From Bacillota bacterium (GTDB lineage: Bacteria > Bacillota > Desulfotomaculia > Desulfotomaculales > Desulforudaceae), in assembly GCA_040757205.1 (NCBI GenBank), contig JBFLXL010000001.1, forward strand, positions 124,001 to 188,000: a stretch of DNA of 64,000 nucleotides, written 5' to 3'. Shown in pieces: positions 43,591 to 52,795 of the stretch (the first letter of the stretch is position 1; each line of letters opens with the position of its first letter). Position numbers and translations under genes: made by a program. The notes below the pieces were generated by a model, which saw nothing but the letters and a program-made list of their open reading frames with translations, did not search any database and was not told where the DNA came from.

Positions 43591-44055
43591 GTGGCGGCAA
43601 ATGACATTGCCGGGCGGGTTGAGGAAATGGCCCGTCCGGTAGCCGAAAGCAAAGGACTGGAACTGGTCGAGGTCCAATACGCCGGCGAGGGTGGCCGGCG
43701 GTATCTGAGGGTTTTTCTGGACAAACCCGGCGGGATCAGTTTGGACGATTGTGAGGCCGTATCAAGGGAATTGGACCGGGTCCTGGACGATGCCGATTTC
43801 ATTCCCCATTCTTACGTGCTGGAGGTTTCTTCGCCCGGCCTCGAGCGCCCGTTGAAACGGCGCGAGGATTTCGCACGGTTCAATGGGCGCCTGGTACTGA
43901 TCCACACCTATGCGCCCCTGAACGGACGGAAAAAGTTCTCCGGCCGGTTGATGGACAGCGGGGAAAACGGCGTTACAGTCCTTATCGGCGAGCACGAAAC
44001 GGCGACCATTCCGTGGAATCAGATTGCCAGAGCCAGGTTGGCGGTAGAATTTTAG
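43591..44055 (+). CDS. rimP: Ribosome maturation factor RimP
   Basis: 154 residues from GTG 43591, with GGAGGTG 8 nt upstream. Conserved RimP segments: LVEVQYAGEGGRRYLRVFLD, GISLDDCEAVSRELDRVLD, YVLEVSSPGLERPLKRREDFARFNG. It acts in 30S subunit maturation. First gene of the conserved rimP-nusA-ylxR-ylxQ-infB-rbfA operon. Confidence 0.95.
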   Translation: MAANDIAGRVEEMARPVAESKGLELVEVQYAGEGGRRYLRVFLDKPGGISLDDCEAVSRELDRVLDDADFIPHSYVLEVSSPGLERPLKRREDFARFNGRLVLIHTYAPLNGRKKFSGRLMDSGENGVTVLIGEHETATIPWNQIARARLAVEF

Positions 44056-44082
44056 GGTTGGAATCTAGGAGGTTACTAACAA

Positions 44083-45162
44083 ATGAATAGCGAGTTTCTG
44101 ACGGCTTTGCGCGATCTGGAAAAAGAGCGCAGCATCAGTGTGGAAGTGCTCCTTGAGGCGATCGAGGCCGCGCTTTTGTCCGCCTACCGCCGCAATTTTG
44201 GGACTTCACACAACGCTCGGGTGCAGATCGACCGCTACACCGGAGACTGCAAGGTGTATACCAGGCGGACCGTCGTTCAGGAGGCGCAAGACCCCCAGGA
44301 TCAGATTTCTCTTGAGGAGGCCAGGGTTATTGACCCGGGCTACCAGCTGAATGACACGATCGAATCCGAAATCACGCCCCGCAATTTTGGACGTATTGCC
44401 GCCCAAACGGCAAAGCAAGTGGTAGTGCAGCGCATCCGGGAAGCGGAGCGAAACTTGGTGTTCGAGGAATTCGCCGGTCGCGAGGGCGACATCGTCACCG
44501 GTGTGGTACAGCGCCTCGAGCAACGCAACGTGTACATCGAACTGGGGAAAGCCGAAGCTGTGCTCTCCCCGGCGGAACAGATACCGAGAGAGAACTACCG
44601 GCCTGGTCAGCGCCTGAAGACGTATATTGTGGAAGTTAAAAAGACCACCAAGGGGCCGTTGATCCTGGTTTCCCGGACTCATCCCGGCCTTCTGAAACGG
44701 CTGTTTGAGATTGAGGTTCCGGAGTTGCACCAGGGTCTGGTGGAACTGAAGGCGGTGGCGCGGGAGGCCGGAATCCGGTCCAAGATCGCCGTCTATTCCA
44801 ATGATGAGAGTATCGATCCCGTTGGGGCTTGTGTCGGCCCGAAGGGTGCCCGGGTACAGGCGATCGTCCAGGAGTTGAACGGTGAGAAAATTGACGTGGT
44901 GAAATGGAGCCCCGACTCCTCGAAGTTCGTGTCCAGTTCGTTGAGCCCGGCCAAGGTGATCGCGGTGGAGGTGTGGGAGGAGGAAAAAATCGCCCGGGTG
45001 ATCGTGCCTGACTACCAATTGTCGCTGGCCATTGGGAAGGAAGGGCAAAACGCCCGGCTGGCCGCCAAGCTGACCGGCTGGAAAATCGACATCAAAAGCG
45101 AAGCGCAGATGGCTGAGATTTACCGTGAATACTTGGAGCAACAGGGCTACGAACAGGTATGA
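44083..45162 (+). CDS. nusA: Transcription termination/antitermination factor NusA
   Basis: 359 residues, the short Firmicutes form. N-terminal RNA polymerase-binding domain (1-125), S1 domain (about 135-200, [27 protein letters not shown]), KH1 ([27 protein letters not shown]) and KH2 ([26 protein letters not shown]). It controls pausing, termination and antitermination. ATG 44083 follows CTAGGAGG. No C-terminal acidic repeats, as expected. Confidence 0.97.
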   Translation: MNSEFLTALRDLEKERSISVEVLLEAIEAALLSAYRRNFGTSHNARVQIDRYTGDCKVYTRRTVVQEAQDPQDQISLEEARVIDPGYQLNDTIESEITPRNFGRIAAQTAKQVVVQRIREAERNLVFEEFAGREGDIVTGVVQRLEQRNVYIELGKAEAVLSPAEQIPRENYRPGQRLKTYIVEVKKTTKGPLILVSRTHPGLLKRLFEIEVPELHQGLVELKAVAREAGIRSKIAVYSNDESIDPVGACVGPKGARVQAIVQELNGEKIDVVKWSPDSSKFVSSSLSPAKVIAVEVWEEEKIARVIVPDYQLSLAIGKEGQNARLAAKLTGWKIDIKSEAQMAEIYREYLEQQGYEQV

Positions 45163-45211
45163 TTTTGGCTGACGCGGGTGGCCCGATTCTACGACTCCGG
45201 GAGGTCTTGGA

Positions 45212-45490
45212 ATGCCCCCCAAAAAGGTGCCGTTACGCATGTGCCTGGGTTGCCGGGAGATGCGTCCCAAAAGGGAGCTGATCAGGGTGGTGCGCACCCC
45301 GGCGGGCACCGTTGAGATAGATCCGACCGGAAAGCGCCCGGGACGGGGCGCCTACGTGTGCGGCAAAGAGTTGTGTGTCGAGCAGGCCGTTGGGACGAGG
45401 AGGTTGGAAAAGGCCCTGAAAACAGGGGTTCCATCGGAAACCATTCAGGAGCTCCGGAGGGAGATAGAGCGACGTGCAGGCGGTGTATAA
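45212..45490 (+). CDS. ylxR: YlxR / RNase P modulator RnpM
   Basis: 92 residues with the YlxR signature VPLRMCLGCREMRPKRELIRVVR and GRGAYVCGKELC. The protein binds RNA; the Bacillus homologue modulates RNase P. The gene sits between nusA and the L7Ae-like gene and overlaps the latter by 17 nt. Confidence 0.93.
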   Translation: MPPKKVPLRMCLGCREMRPKRELIRVVRTPAGTVEIDPTGKRPGRGAYVCGKELCVEQAVGTRRLEKALKTGVPSETIQELRREIERRAGGV

Positions 45491-45791
45491 ACTGTTGGGT
45501 CTCGGTCAGCGCTCCCGCAACGTGGTCTCCGGCGATGAGGGGGTGCGGGCCAAGTTGGAAAGACACCAGGCGCGGCTGGTGATTGTGGCCCGGGACGCGG
45601 CACCGGCGACGCGGCGGGATTTTGTCGCCCTATCCGCGCGCTACGCGGTCCCGTGCGTGGAGTTCGGCACCAAGGGCGAACTCGGGATTGCCGTGGGCAA
45701 GTCTCCGAGAGCAGTGCTGGCCCTCCTCGAAGACAATCTGGCCCGGCGCGTGTTGGATTTACTGGAAAGCACGGAGGACGGTTCAGTATAG
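45474..45791 (+). CDS. ylxQ: L7Ae/L30e-like RNA-binding protein YlxQ
   Basis: 105 residues with the ribosomal L7Ae/L30e/Gadd45 fold pattern ([53 protein letters not shown]). Bacterial members bind kink-turn RNAs. GTG 45474 lies inside ylxR, so translation is coupled. Standard position before infB. Confidence 0.9.
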   Translation: MQAVYKLLGLGQRSRNVVSGDEGVRAKLERHQARLVIVARDAAPATRRDFVALSARYAVPCVEFGTKGELGIAVGKSPRAVLALLEDNLARRVLDLLESTEDGSV

Positions 45792-45817
45792 GAGCCGTGA
45801 TCAGTGGAGGTGATTAC

Positions 45818-48562
45818 TTGACGAAAAAAAGGGTCCACGAAGTGGCCAAAGAGATTAACATGGGGAGCAAGGAGTTGCTCAAGGTTTTAACGGACCTGGG
45901 TGTCGCGGTCAAATCACATATGAGCACCCTGGACCCGGAGGACATTGTGCGCCTGCGGGAGCACCTGAACCCGGGCAAGAAGGGTGACAAATCCAAGGTC
46001 GGCACGGCCGCACCGGAGGAGCGGGCCGGGCCGGCCGGACAACCGCGTTCCCGGGGTGTCAAACTGAGCCAGTACGGCCCCGGGCTGGTGGACAAAGTGC
46101 CACAGCGCCCGCCGGACAAGCGTTTGATTGAACGGCCGTTCCGGGTGCCGACAATTCTGCCTCCCGCCTCCGGAGAAGAGGCCAAGGCACCGCCCCCCGC
46201 GCCGCCGGAAAAACCGGTTGTGGAAGCCCCGCCCCGGGAGGCGCGTCCGGCGCCGCGTCCGGCGGCACCGGCGCCTCAACCGGAACGGCACCGCCCGGCG
46301 CGGCCGCTGCCGCCGCGTCCGGCGCCGGAGCGGCGTCCGCCGCCTTCCGGGTCCGGTGCTCGTCCGTCGTACGCGGGACGGCCTCAGCCCGGCGCCCCGC
46401 GGCCTCCGCACGCGGGAGGCGGAGCGCCCCGTCCGCAGGCGCCGGCGGCTGGACGTTATCCGGGACCGCCCCGCCCGGCTCAGGGTGCCAGGCCGCCCGT
46501 TCCCGGAAGACCGCCGCAGCACCGGGGTCGTCCCGGGCAGGCCGGCGCGGGAACACCACATCCCGGTCCCGGCGCCGCAAGGCCCCTGGCCCGGGGGATT
46601 CCAAGCAAGGCGATCCCCAAGCCTCCCGCGGAACTGGAAGCGGCGAAGCCCGACAAGAGCGTGGGGCAACAGCGGTTTGCCGACAAGAAGGAGAAAGACC
46701 GCCGGACGCACTGGGACAAGAATGTGGCCGACAAAGAAAGCCGGTTCCGTGCCCGCCCAAAGGAAAGGCAGCGCGGGCCGCGTCAGGTTCCGCCGTCGGA
46801 ACGGAAGCCGGTCGTGCTTACCGGCGGCCTGACGGTGAAAGATCTGGCCGAGAGAATGGGCGTCAAATCGGCGGAGATTATTAAGCAACTTATGTTTCTG
46901 GGGAGCATGGCCACGATCAATCAGGAGATCGATGTGGAGACCGCGGTGGTGGTGGCCGAAGAAATGGGCTTCCGGGTGGAGGTCAAGGAGCGTCAACTCG
47001 ATCTGGAGGAACTGCTGGAACTGGAACCGGAAGAGGAAGAGCCGGAGAAGCTGCAATCCCGGCCGCCGGTGGTCACCATACTGGGTCACGTCGACCACGG
47101 CAAGACCTCGCTTCTGGACGCCATCCGGGACGCCAACGTAACGGCGACCGAAGCCGGCGGCATCACCCAGCACATCGGAGCTTACCAGGTCAAGCACCAG
47201 CAAAAGCGGATCACCTTTCTGGACACCCCGGGTCACGAAGCCTTCACGGCGATGCGGGCCCGCGGAGCCCGGATTACGGACGTGGCTATTCTGGTGGTGG
47301 CGGCCGACGACGGGGTGAAGCCCCAGACGGTGGAGGCCATAAATCACGCCAAAGCGGCCGGGGTGCCGATCATTGTGGCGATCAACAAGATCGACAAGCC
47401 GGACGCCAATCCGGAGAAAGTCAAGCAGCAGCTTACCGAATACGGCCTGGTCGCCGAGGAATGGGGCGGCGACACCATTTGCGTTCCGGTATCGGCACTG
47501 CAGAAAACCGGCCTTGAAGAACTGCTGGAGATGATCCTCCTGGTGGCCGAGGTGAATGAACTCAAAGCCAATCCGTTCAGAAGCGCCAGGGGCACGGTGA
47601 TCGAGTCCCAGCTTGACAAGGGGCGTGGACCGGTGGTCACGGTGCTGGTAGAGAACGGAACGGTGGAGGTCGGCGATTCTCTGGTGGCCGGCAACGCTTT
47701 CTGCCGTGTGCGCGCCATGATTGACCACAAGGGTCGGCGGGTGAAAAAAGCGGGTCCGTCCGCGCCGGTGGAAGTCCTGGGCTTTTCCGAGGTGCCGCAG
47801 GCCGGGGAGCGTTTTTATGAGGTGCCCGAGGAGAAGGTCGCGCGGCAGATCGCCATGAAGCGTCAGGAGCGGAAGCGGCAGCAGGAACATAAGGTCTCGG
47901 GACGGATTTCCCTGGAGGACGTATTCAGGCGTATTCAGGAAGGAACCGTAAAGGAACTGCCGCTGATCGTCAAGGCGGACGTGCAGGGCTCGGCGGAGGC
48001 CATGGTCGGGTCCCTGCAACGATTGAGCACCGAAGAAGTCAAGGTCCAATTGATTCACCAGGGCGTCGGCGCCGTCACCGAAAGCGACGTGAACCTGGCC
48101 GCGCTGGCAGGCGCGATCATTATCGGTTTCAACGTGCGGCCCGATGTAAACGCCCGGAAGGCGGCCGAGAAAGAACAGGTGGACATCCGCCTGTACCAGG
48201 TGATCTACGAGGCACTGGACGATGTGAAGGCCGCTTTGAGCGGGCTCCTTGAGCCGACCTACCGGGAAGTGATTCTGGGGCACGCGGAGGTGCGCCAGAT
48301 CTTTAAAGTCTCCCGGGTGGGGACGATCGCCGGCTGCTACGTTCTGGAAGGCAAAATCACGCGGGACGCGGGCGTTCGGGTGATCCGCGACGGCAAGGTC
48401 GTGCACGACGGACGGCTTTCTTCCCTGAAACGGTTCAAAGACGATGTGCGCGAGGTGGTGCAGGGCTACGAATGCGGTCTGACCCTGGAGAAGTTCAACG
48501 ACGTCCAGGAAGGTGACCAACTGGAGTTCCACACGACGGAAGAGATCCAGCGTGAGCTGTAG
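45818..48562 (+). CDS. infB: Translation initiation factor IF-2
   Basis: 914 residues from TTG 45818 (GTGGAGGTGA 5 nt upstream), giving [21 protein letters not shown]. Residues 1-55 form an IF2_N domain, and residues 100-290 a Pro/Arg/Ala-rich disordered linker, longer than in Bacillus. A second IF2_N (about 340-395) precedes the G domain with G1 [10 protein letters not shown] (near 425), G3 DTPGHEAF, G4 NKID. C-terminal fMet-tRNA-binding domains follow. It delivers initiator tRNA to the 30S subunit. Confidence 0.97.
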   Translation: MTKKRVHEVAKEINMGSKELLKVLTDLGVAVKSHMSTLDPEDIVRLREHLNPGKKGDKSKVGTAAPEERAGPAGQPRSRGVKLSQYGPGLVDKVPQRPPDKRLIERPFRVPTILPPASGEEAKAPPPAPPEKPVVEAPPREARPAPRPAAPAPQPERHRPARPLPPRPAPERRPPPSGSGARPSYAGRPQPGAPRPPHAGGGAPRPQAPAAGRYPGPPRPAQGARPPVPGRPPQHRGRPGQAGAGTPHPGPGAARPLARGIPSKAIPKPPAELEAAKPDKSVGQQRFADKKEKDRRTHWDKNVADKESRFRARPKERQRGPRQVPPSERKPVVLTGGLTVKDLAERMGVKSAEIIKQLMFLGSMATINQEIDVETAVVVAEEMGFRVEVKERQLDLEELLELEPEEEEPEKLQSRPPVVTILGHVDHGKTSLLDAIRDANVTATEAGGITQHIGAYQVKHQQKRITFLDTPGHEAFTAMRARGARITDVAILVVAADDGVKPQTVEAINHAKAAGVPIIVAINKIDKPDANPEKVKQQLTEYGLVAEEWGGDTICVPVSALQKTGLEELLEMILLVAEVNELKANPFRSARGTVIESQLDKGRGPVVTVLVENGTVEVGDSLVAGNAFCRVRAMIDHKGRRVKKAGPSAPVEVLGFSEVPQAGERFYEVPEEKVARQIAMKRQERKRQQEHKVSGRISLEDVFRRIQEGTVKELPLIVKADVQGSAEAMVGSLQRLSTEEVKVQLIHQGVGAVTESDVNLAALAGAIIIGFNVRPDVNARKAAEKEQVDIRLYQVIYEALDDVKAALSGLLEPTYREVILGHAEVRQIFKVSRVGTIAGCYVLEGKITRDAGVRVIRDGKVVHDGRLSSLKRFKDDVREVVQGYECGLTLEKFNDVQEGDQLEFHTTEEIQREL

Positions 48563-48589
48563 CCTTGTCGCTGCGCGGGAGGTGAACTG

Positions 48590-48949
48590 ATGGCTTTCAG
48601 GCCGGAACGGCTGGCTGAGGAGATCAAGAAAGAAATTTCAGACTTGTTGCGTGAGATGAAGGATCCGCGCCTCGGTTTCGTGACCGTCACCGTGGTGGAA
48701 GTCTCTTCGGACCTGCGCTATGCCAAAGTGTTCGTGAGCGTGCTGGGGAGCAACGAAGACCGGGATGCTTCCCTGAAGGTTCTCCGCCGTGCCCAGGGGT
48801 TCATCCGGACCGAACTTGGGAAGCGGATCCGGCTCAGGTACACACCCGAAGTGAGTTTCGTTCACGACCCGTCGATTCAGGAGGGGACCCGGATCCTCCA
48901 AATGATCAAGGACATCGGAAAGGGGCAGCCTGGTCAGCAAGATGGGTAA
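48590..48949 (+). CDS. rbfA: Ribosome-binding factor A
   Basis: 119 residues. Typical RbfA KH-like fold with KKEISDLLREMKDPRLGFVTVTVVEVSSDLRYAKVFVSVLG and the C-terminal LRYTPEVSFVHDPSIQEG motif. It acts in late 30S maturation. ATG 48590 follows GGGAGGTGA; the end overlaps nrnA by 8 nt. Confidence 0.96.
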   Translation: MAFRPERLAEEIKKEISDLLREMKDPRLGFVTVTVVEVSSDLRYAKVFVSVLGSNEDRDASLKVLRRAQGFIRTELGKRIRLRYTPEVSFVHDPSIQEGTRILQMIKDIGKGQPGQQDG

Positions 48950-49937
48950 CAAAAGCCTGGCGGCCGTCGCCGCGGAACTCAAGCGGGCGGTAAGGCCGGT
49001 TCTGGCTGGTCACGTCCTGCCGGACGGCGACAGCGTCGGTTCGACCTTGGCGCTGGGGCTGATGTTGGAACAACTGGGGAAAAAGGTGCGGATGGTCAGT
49101 CAGGACCCGATTCCACCGATGTACCGCTTCTTGCCCGGTGTGGCGCAAATCCGCGTCGGCACCGTCCCGGACGCTGACTACGACTGCCTGGTGACGCTGG
49201 ATTGTTCGAGTCCCGAGCGTCTCGGAACGGATATCAAGCCCCTTCTGTCCCGCCCCGGACTCCGGGTGGTCAATATCGACCACCACATATCGACCGGCCG
49301 GTATGGAGACTTAAACCATATCGACCCGGCGGCGGCGGCCGTCGGCGAAATCGTGTTCGATCTGGCCGAACCCCTCGGGGTGGAAATAAGCCCGGAGGTT
49401 TCGGTCTGCTTGTACGTGGCGATCGCCACGGACACCGGTTCTTTCCGGTACGAGAACACTACGGCGGGAACGCACCGGCGTATCGCCCGCTTGATCGAGA
49501 TGGGACTGGATGCGGCGGCCGTCAACACGCGCATTTTCGACGAAAAACCTCTGGCCGCCATCAGGCTGCTGCACCGGGTACTGGGCACGCTGGCTTTGAG
49601 CGCCGGCGGGCGGATCGCCTGGCTGAAGCTGACCAGGGCCATGGAGGCGGAATCCGGAGAAGAGGCGGATGTCGAGGACCTGATCAACTACGCCCGCAGG
49701 ATCAGCGGGGTGGAAGTCGGGATTTTGTTCCGGGAACTGCCCGAGGGTCAGATCAAGGTCGGTTTCCGGTCCAAGCGGGCCGTGGACGTGGCGGCGCTGG
49801 CCGCGGTCTTCGGCGGCGGCGGGCATCCCCGGGCCGCCGGCTGCCGGTTGGCCGGTGAACTGGCGGAGGCCGAGCGGCTGGTATTGGGCGCTACGGAAAA
49901 GGTGGTCGCGGAGGCGTTGGATGGAAGGAGTCCTTAA
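48942..49937 (+). CDS. nrnA: DHH/DHHA1 phosphoesterase NrnA (nanoRNase / pAp phosphatase)
   Basis: 331 residues. DHH motifs: AGHVLPDGDSVGST near residue 24, LVTLDCSSPERL (about 82), NIDHHISTGRYGD (about 110) and ATDTGSFRYENT; the DHHA1 glycine motif FGGGGHPRAAGCRL is near residue 300. It degrades oligoribonucleotides and dephosphorylates pAp. The metal ligands all look intact. It overlaps rbfA and truB in the conserved operon. Confidence 0.95.
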   Translation: MGNKSLAAVAAELKRAVRPVLAGHVLPDGDSVGSTLALGLMLEQLGKKVRMVSQDPIPPMYRFLPGVAQIRVGTVPDADYDCLVTLDCSSPERLGTDIKPLLSRPGLRVVNIDHHISTGRYGDLNHIDPAAAAVGEIVFDLAEPLGVEISPEVSVCLYVAIATDTGSFRYENTTAGTHRRIARLIEMGLDAAAVNTRIFDEKPLAAIRLLHRVLGTLALSAGGRIAWLKLTRAMEAESGEEADVEDLINYARRISGVEVGILFRELPEGQIKVGFRSKRAVDVAALAAVFGGGGHPRAAGCRLAGELAEAERLVLGATEKVVAEALDGRSP

Positions 49938-50838
49938 TGTTCTCAAACCTCCCGGGATGACCTCCCACGACGTGGTCGCCTTCTTGAGGAAGAGACTGGG
50001 GCTCGGGAAGGTCGGCCATACCGGCACGCTGGACCCGCTGGCTGCCGGGGTGCTGGTTGTCTGCGTGGGCCGGGCGACCCGGATCGCGCAGTATATTGCG
50101 GACGACAAAGTCTACCGCGCCGAACTCGTCCTGGGGATCACCACCGGGACCGGGGATGCTCAAGGGGATGTTCAACGGGTCGAGCCCCTTCCAGACGGTC
50201 TGGACCCGAATCGCCTGGAAGAGGTGCTCGCCGGGTTTGCCGGCCCGGGGCTGCAGGTGCCCCCGATGACCTCGGCGCGCAAGATAAAGGGCCAGAAGTT
50301 GTATGAATTGGCGCGCCGCGGGGTGGAAGTGCCGCGTGAAGCGCGCCCGGTCGTGATCCACCGCCTCCGGCTGGTGCAGACCCGGTTTGAGCGCAGTGCG
50401 CACCCGCGGGTGCTCATTGACGTATCCTGCAGCAAGGGTACCTATATCCGCACCCTGTGCGCGGACATCGGGGCCCGGTTGGGGTGCGGGGCCTACATGT
50501 CTTTCCTGGTGCGGTCGGCGGTAGGTCCGTTTTCCATTGTGGCGGCACGGACGCTGGAGGAAATCCGGGAATCGCCCTCCGGAGAGTTGGTCGGGGTGGA
50601 AACCGCCCTGAGCCATCTGCCGGCGGTGCTCGTTCAGGCCGGAGCGTCACGGGCCGTTCTCTCCGGGAGAGCCGTCTATCCTCCCGGAATCGCCGCAGGC
50701 CCCGGCCCGCAAGAGGTGAACGGGTATGTGCGCCTGCGGGACGAAACCGGGCTTCTGGCCGTGGCCAAGCCGGTCGCGGCGGGAGGCGCGCGGGAGCCGG
50801 CGGCCTTTCAGCCGGTTTGGGTGCGGGGCACAGCCTAG
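49921..50838 (+). CDS. truB: tRNA pseudouridine(55) synthase TruB
   Basis: 305 residues from ATG 49921 (GGAGG 6 nt upstream, inside nrnA). N-terminal GVLNVLKPPGMTSHDVV; catalytic Asp in GHTGTLDPLAAGVLVV near residue 40; SKGTYIRTLCADIG near 180; C-terminal PUA-like domain. It makes pseudouridine 55 in the tRNA T-loop. Confidence 0.96.
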   Translation: MEGVLNVLKPPGMTSHDVVAFLRKRLGLGKVGHTGTLDPLAAGVLVVCVGRATRIAQYIADDKVYRAELVLGITTGTGDAQGDVQRVEPLPDGLDPNRLEEVLAGFAGPGLQVPPMTSARKIKGQKLYELARRGVEVPREARPVVIHRLRLVQTRFERSAHPRVLIDVSCSKGTYIRTLCADIGARLGCGAYMSFLVRSAVGPFSIVAARTLEEIRESPSGELVGVETALSHLPAVLVQAGASRAVLSGRAVYPPGIAAGPGPQEVNGYVRLRDETGLLAVAKPVAAGGAREPAAFQPVWVRGTA

Positions 50839-50878
50839 GGAATACGGGCGGACTAGGGAGCGGAAGGGGAGCGGGGAG

Positions 50879-51805
50879 TTGGACTTAAGGACTAATTTCA
50901 AGAACCTGCGCTACCATTACCCTCGTTTGGTGATCGGCCTGGGTAACTTTGACGGGGTGCATCTCGGGCACCAGGAACTCATTTTGAGGCTGGTGGAAAG
51001 GGGGCGCCGGTTGGGCGGCGTACCCGGCATTTTCACTTTTCATCCCCATCCGGTGTCGGTGCTGCGCCCCGAGCACGCTCCTCCCCTGCTGCTGACCCAG
51101 GAATCCAAGGAAGAAATCATGGCCGGACTTGGGGTCCGGCTGCTCCTGCGAATTCCGTTCACCCTGGAATTCGCCCGGTTGGCGCCGGAGGAGTTCATCC
51201 GGGATGTGCTCTACAGCGAGTTGGGAGTCGTCAGTGTGTTTGTCGGCTACAACTATACGTTCGGACACCGCGGGCGGGGCACCCCGGAGACGCTGAAGGA
51301 GCGGTCGCCGGCCTACGGCTTCGAAACCAACGTGGTCGAACCGGTTGAGGTTGCCGGGGAAGTGGTGAGCAGTACCAAGATCCGCGAACTGTTATCCCGG
51401 GGGCGGGTGGAGGAGGCCCGGCGGTTTCTCGGCTTTGCTCCTTTCGTCGACGGCACGGTGGTTTCCGGAGACGGTCGCGGCCGCAAGCTGGGATTTCCGA
51501 CGGCCAACCTGGAGACCAGCCCGGACATCCTGATCCCGGCCAACGGAGTCTACGCCGTCAAGGCGCAAATAGGCGGGCAAAGGCACTCCGGGGTGGCGAA
51601 CATCGGTTGCCGGCCGACGTTCACCGGGGCCGAGTCCCGCCGGAACCTGGAGGTCCACCTTTTTGACGTTGCCGACAATCTGTACGGTAAGTCGATGCGG
51701 GTCTTTTTCGAACGGTATCTGCGGGGGGAACAGAAGTTCGGTTCCCCCGCGGAACTTATCCGCCAAATCGAGGCCGACGTCCGGGAGGCCCGGACTGGTG
51801 AGTGA
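50879..51805 (+). CDS. ribF: Bifunctional riboflavin kinase / FAD synthetase
   Basis: 308 residues from TTG 50879 (AGGGGAGCGGGGAG upstream). FAD synthetase domain: VIGNFDGVH-type segment (LVIGLGNFDGVHLGHQELI) near residue 15, FHPHPVSVL, and VSSTKIRELLSRG. Riboflavin kinase domain (residues 185-305): GDGRGRKLGFPTANL and SGVANIGCRPTF. It makes FMN and FAD. No FMN riboswitch upstream. Confidence 0.95.
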   Translation: MDLRTNFKNLRYHYPRLVIGLGNFDGVHLGHQELILRLVERGRRLGGVPGIFTFHPHPVSVLRPEHAPPLLLTQESKEEIMAGLGVRLLLRIPFTLEFARLAPEEFIRDVLYSELGVVSVFVGYNYTFGHRGRGTPETLKERSPAYGFETNVVEPVEVAGEVVSSTKIRELLSRGRVEEARRFLGFAPFVDGTVVSGDGRGRKLGFPTANLETSPDILIPANGVYAVKAQIGGQRHSGVANIGCRPTFTGAESRRNLEVHLFDVADNLYGKSMRVFFERYLRGEQKFGSPAELIRQIEADVREARTGE

Positions 51806-51842
51806 CCACGAACACCCCCTTTTGGCCTCCACAATTATGCAC

Positions 51843-51872
51843 GTTTACATCGTGCCGGTGGTTATGCTAGAA
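51843..51872 (+). promoter_or_regulatory. Putative sigma-A promoter after ribF
   Basis: TTTACA (or TTACAT) near 51843, a 17-18-nt spacer and TAGAAT at about 51867, with transcription of the two small genes starting near 51880. Confidence 0.5.
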
Positions 51873-51902
51873 TAAGGCGGAGCGCAAAAGGTGGGGGGAA
51901 GA

Positions 51903-52115
51903 GTGGGGTTTCCGAAGTACGACGTGTCCGAAGACGAAATAAAGAAATGGCTTGACCAGATCGCCGTTATCTGTCTTAGTGATGATTTTCAGCGTCTTAA
52001 GGACGAACTCGAAGCTCTCTACCGGGCCTCGGGAGTCGGCGAGAGTGCCGAGGAAGCCAAAATGTGCGCTTTTTCGGATGCGCTGTATGCGTTCCTGGCG
52101 GAAAAGGAAACCTAA
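51903..52115 (+). CDS. Small acidic helical protein, unknown
   Basis: 70 residues from GTG 51903 (GGGGGGAAG upstream). Sequence MGFPKYDVSEDEIKKWLDQI, then an acidic helical region (RLKDELEALYRA; ESAEEAKMCAFSDALYAFL). No family recognised. It is followed 17 nt later by a small basic protein with a toxin-like N-terminus, so the pair could be an antitoxin-toxin module or simply an uncharacterised operon, inserted between ribF and rpsO. Confidence 0.6.
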   Translation: MGFPKYDVSEDEIKKWLDQIAVICLSDDFQRLKDELEALYRASGVGESAEEAKMCAFSDALYAFLAEKET

Positions 52116-52132
52116 GGTTAAGGGAAGCAGGC

Positions 52133-52354
52133 ATGCCGGTAGTAATTACGGAACACGCCCGGAAAAGGCTGAACCAGAGGCGCCAGGAGGACATCTCCAT
52201 CAACGACATCATTGAGGCGGCATCCGGAATTCCCGGTTACATTCCTGCGGCTACGCGCTTCAGAGGTTTCATTGCCAAATCGGGACGCGTCTTTGATATC
52301 GTGGCCAAAGACCTCCCCGGCAGGCGCTTGGTGGTTACGGTGATCGGCAAGTAG
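52133..52354 (+). CDS. Small DUF4258-like protein
   Basis: 73 residues from ATG 52133 (AAGGGAAGCAGG upstream). VVITEHARKRLNQRRQEDIS near the N-terminus, followed by GRVFDIVAKDLPGRRLVVTVIG, resembles DUF4258 / RelE-like small proteins (HAxxRxxxR pattern, then a beta-sheet). Basic, short and downstream of an acidic small protein. Toxin function is only an inference. Confidence 0.55.
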   Translation: MPVVITEHARKRLNQRRQEDISINDIIEAASGIPGYIPAATRFRGFIAKSGRVFDIVAKDLPGRRLVVTVIGK

Positions 52355-52361
52355 GATGAAC

Positions 52362-52405
52362 TGTCGGCTAGGCCCGGCGAGACTCCGGCGTCGGGCTTGG
52401 CCGAC
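52362..52405 (+). promoter_or_regulatory. rpsO leader stem-loop (candidate S15 autoregulatory element)
   Basis: gtcggc...cccggcg pairs with cggcgtcggg...gccgac around a short loop, forming a long interrupted stem 39 nt before the S15 start. S15 binding to its own leader is known in several bacterial groups; whether this structure is homologous cannot be judged by eye. Confidence 0.5.
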
Positions 52406-52443
52406 GGCGATTACTTAATTACAATATGGAGGTAGTTTTTACA

Positions 52444-52713
52444 ATGACCCTGAGTGTGGACCGGAAGCAACCCATAATCGACAAGTTCAAGCTGCACGAG
52501 AACGACACCGGTTCCCCCGAAGTACAGGTGGCGATTCTTACCGAGCGGATCAATCTGCTCACCGAACACCTGAAGACGCACCGTAAAGACTTCCATTCCC
52601 GGCGGGGGCTCCTGAAGATGGTCGGACAACGCCGGGCGCTGTTGAATTACCTGCGGGATCGCGATCCGGACCGCTACCGGAAGCTCATCCAGGAACTTGG
52701 ACTACGGAAGTAG
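52444..52713 (+). CDS. rpsO: 30S ribosomal protein S15
   Basis: 89 residues from ATG 52444 with GGAGG about 11 nt upstream; family length is 88-89. Characteristic [39 protein letters not shown] and [16 protein letters not shown]. It binds 16S rRNA at the three-way junction. Usual position before pnp. Confidence 0.98.
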   Translation: MTLSVDRKQPIIDKFKLHENDTGSPEVQVAILTERINLLTEHLKTHRKDFHSRRGLLKMVGQRRALLNYLRDRDPDRYRKLIQELGLRK

Positions 52714-52795
52714 GGGAACCATCCCCTGCTTCTTGCCGTTTCTGGGTGTCAACCGGCTGCAATAAATATGATTGTTAGGAGGATAAGGCAGATTC

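Noticed and set aside
45914-48532. 872-codon minus-strand open frame opposite infB
   Set aside because: Antisense shadow caused by high GC at third positions; no recognisable domain.
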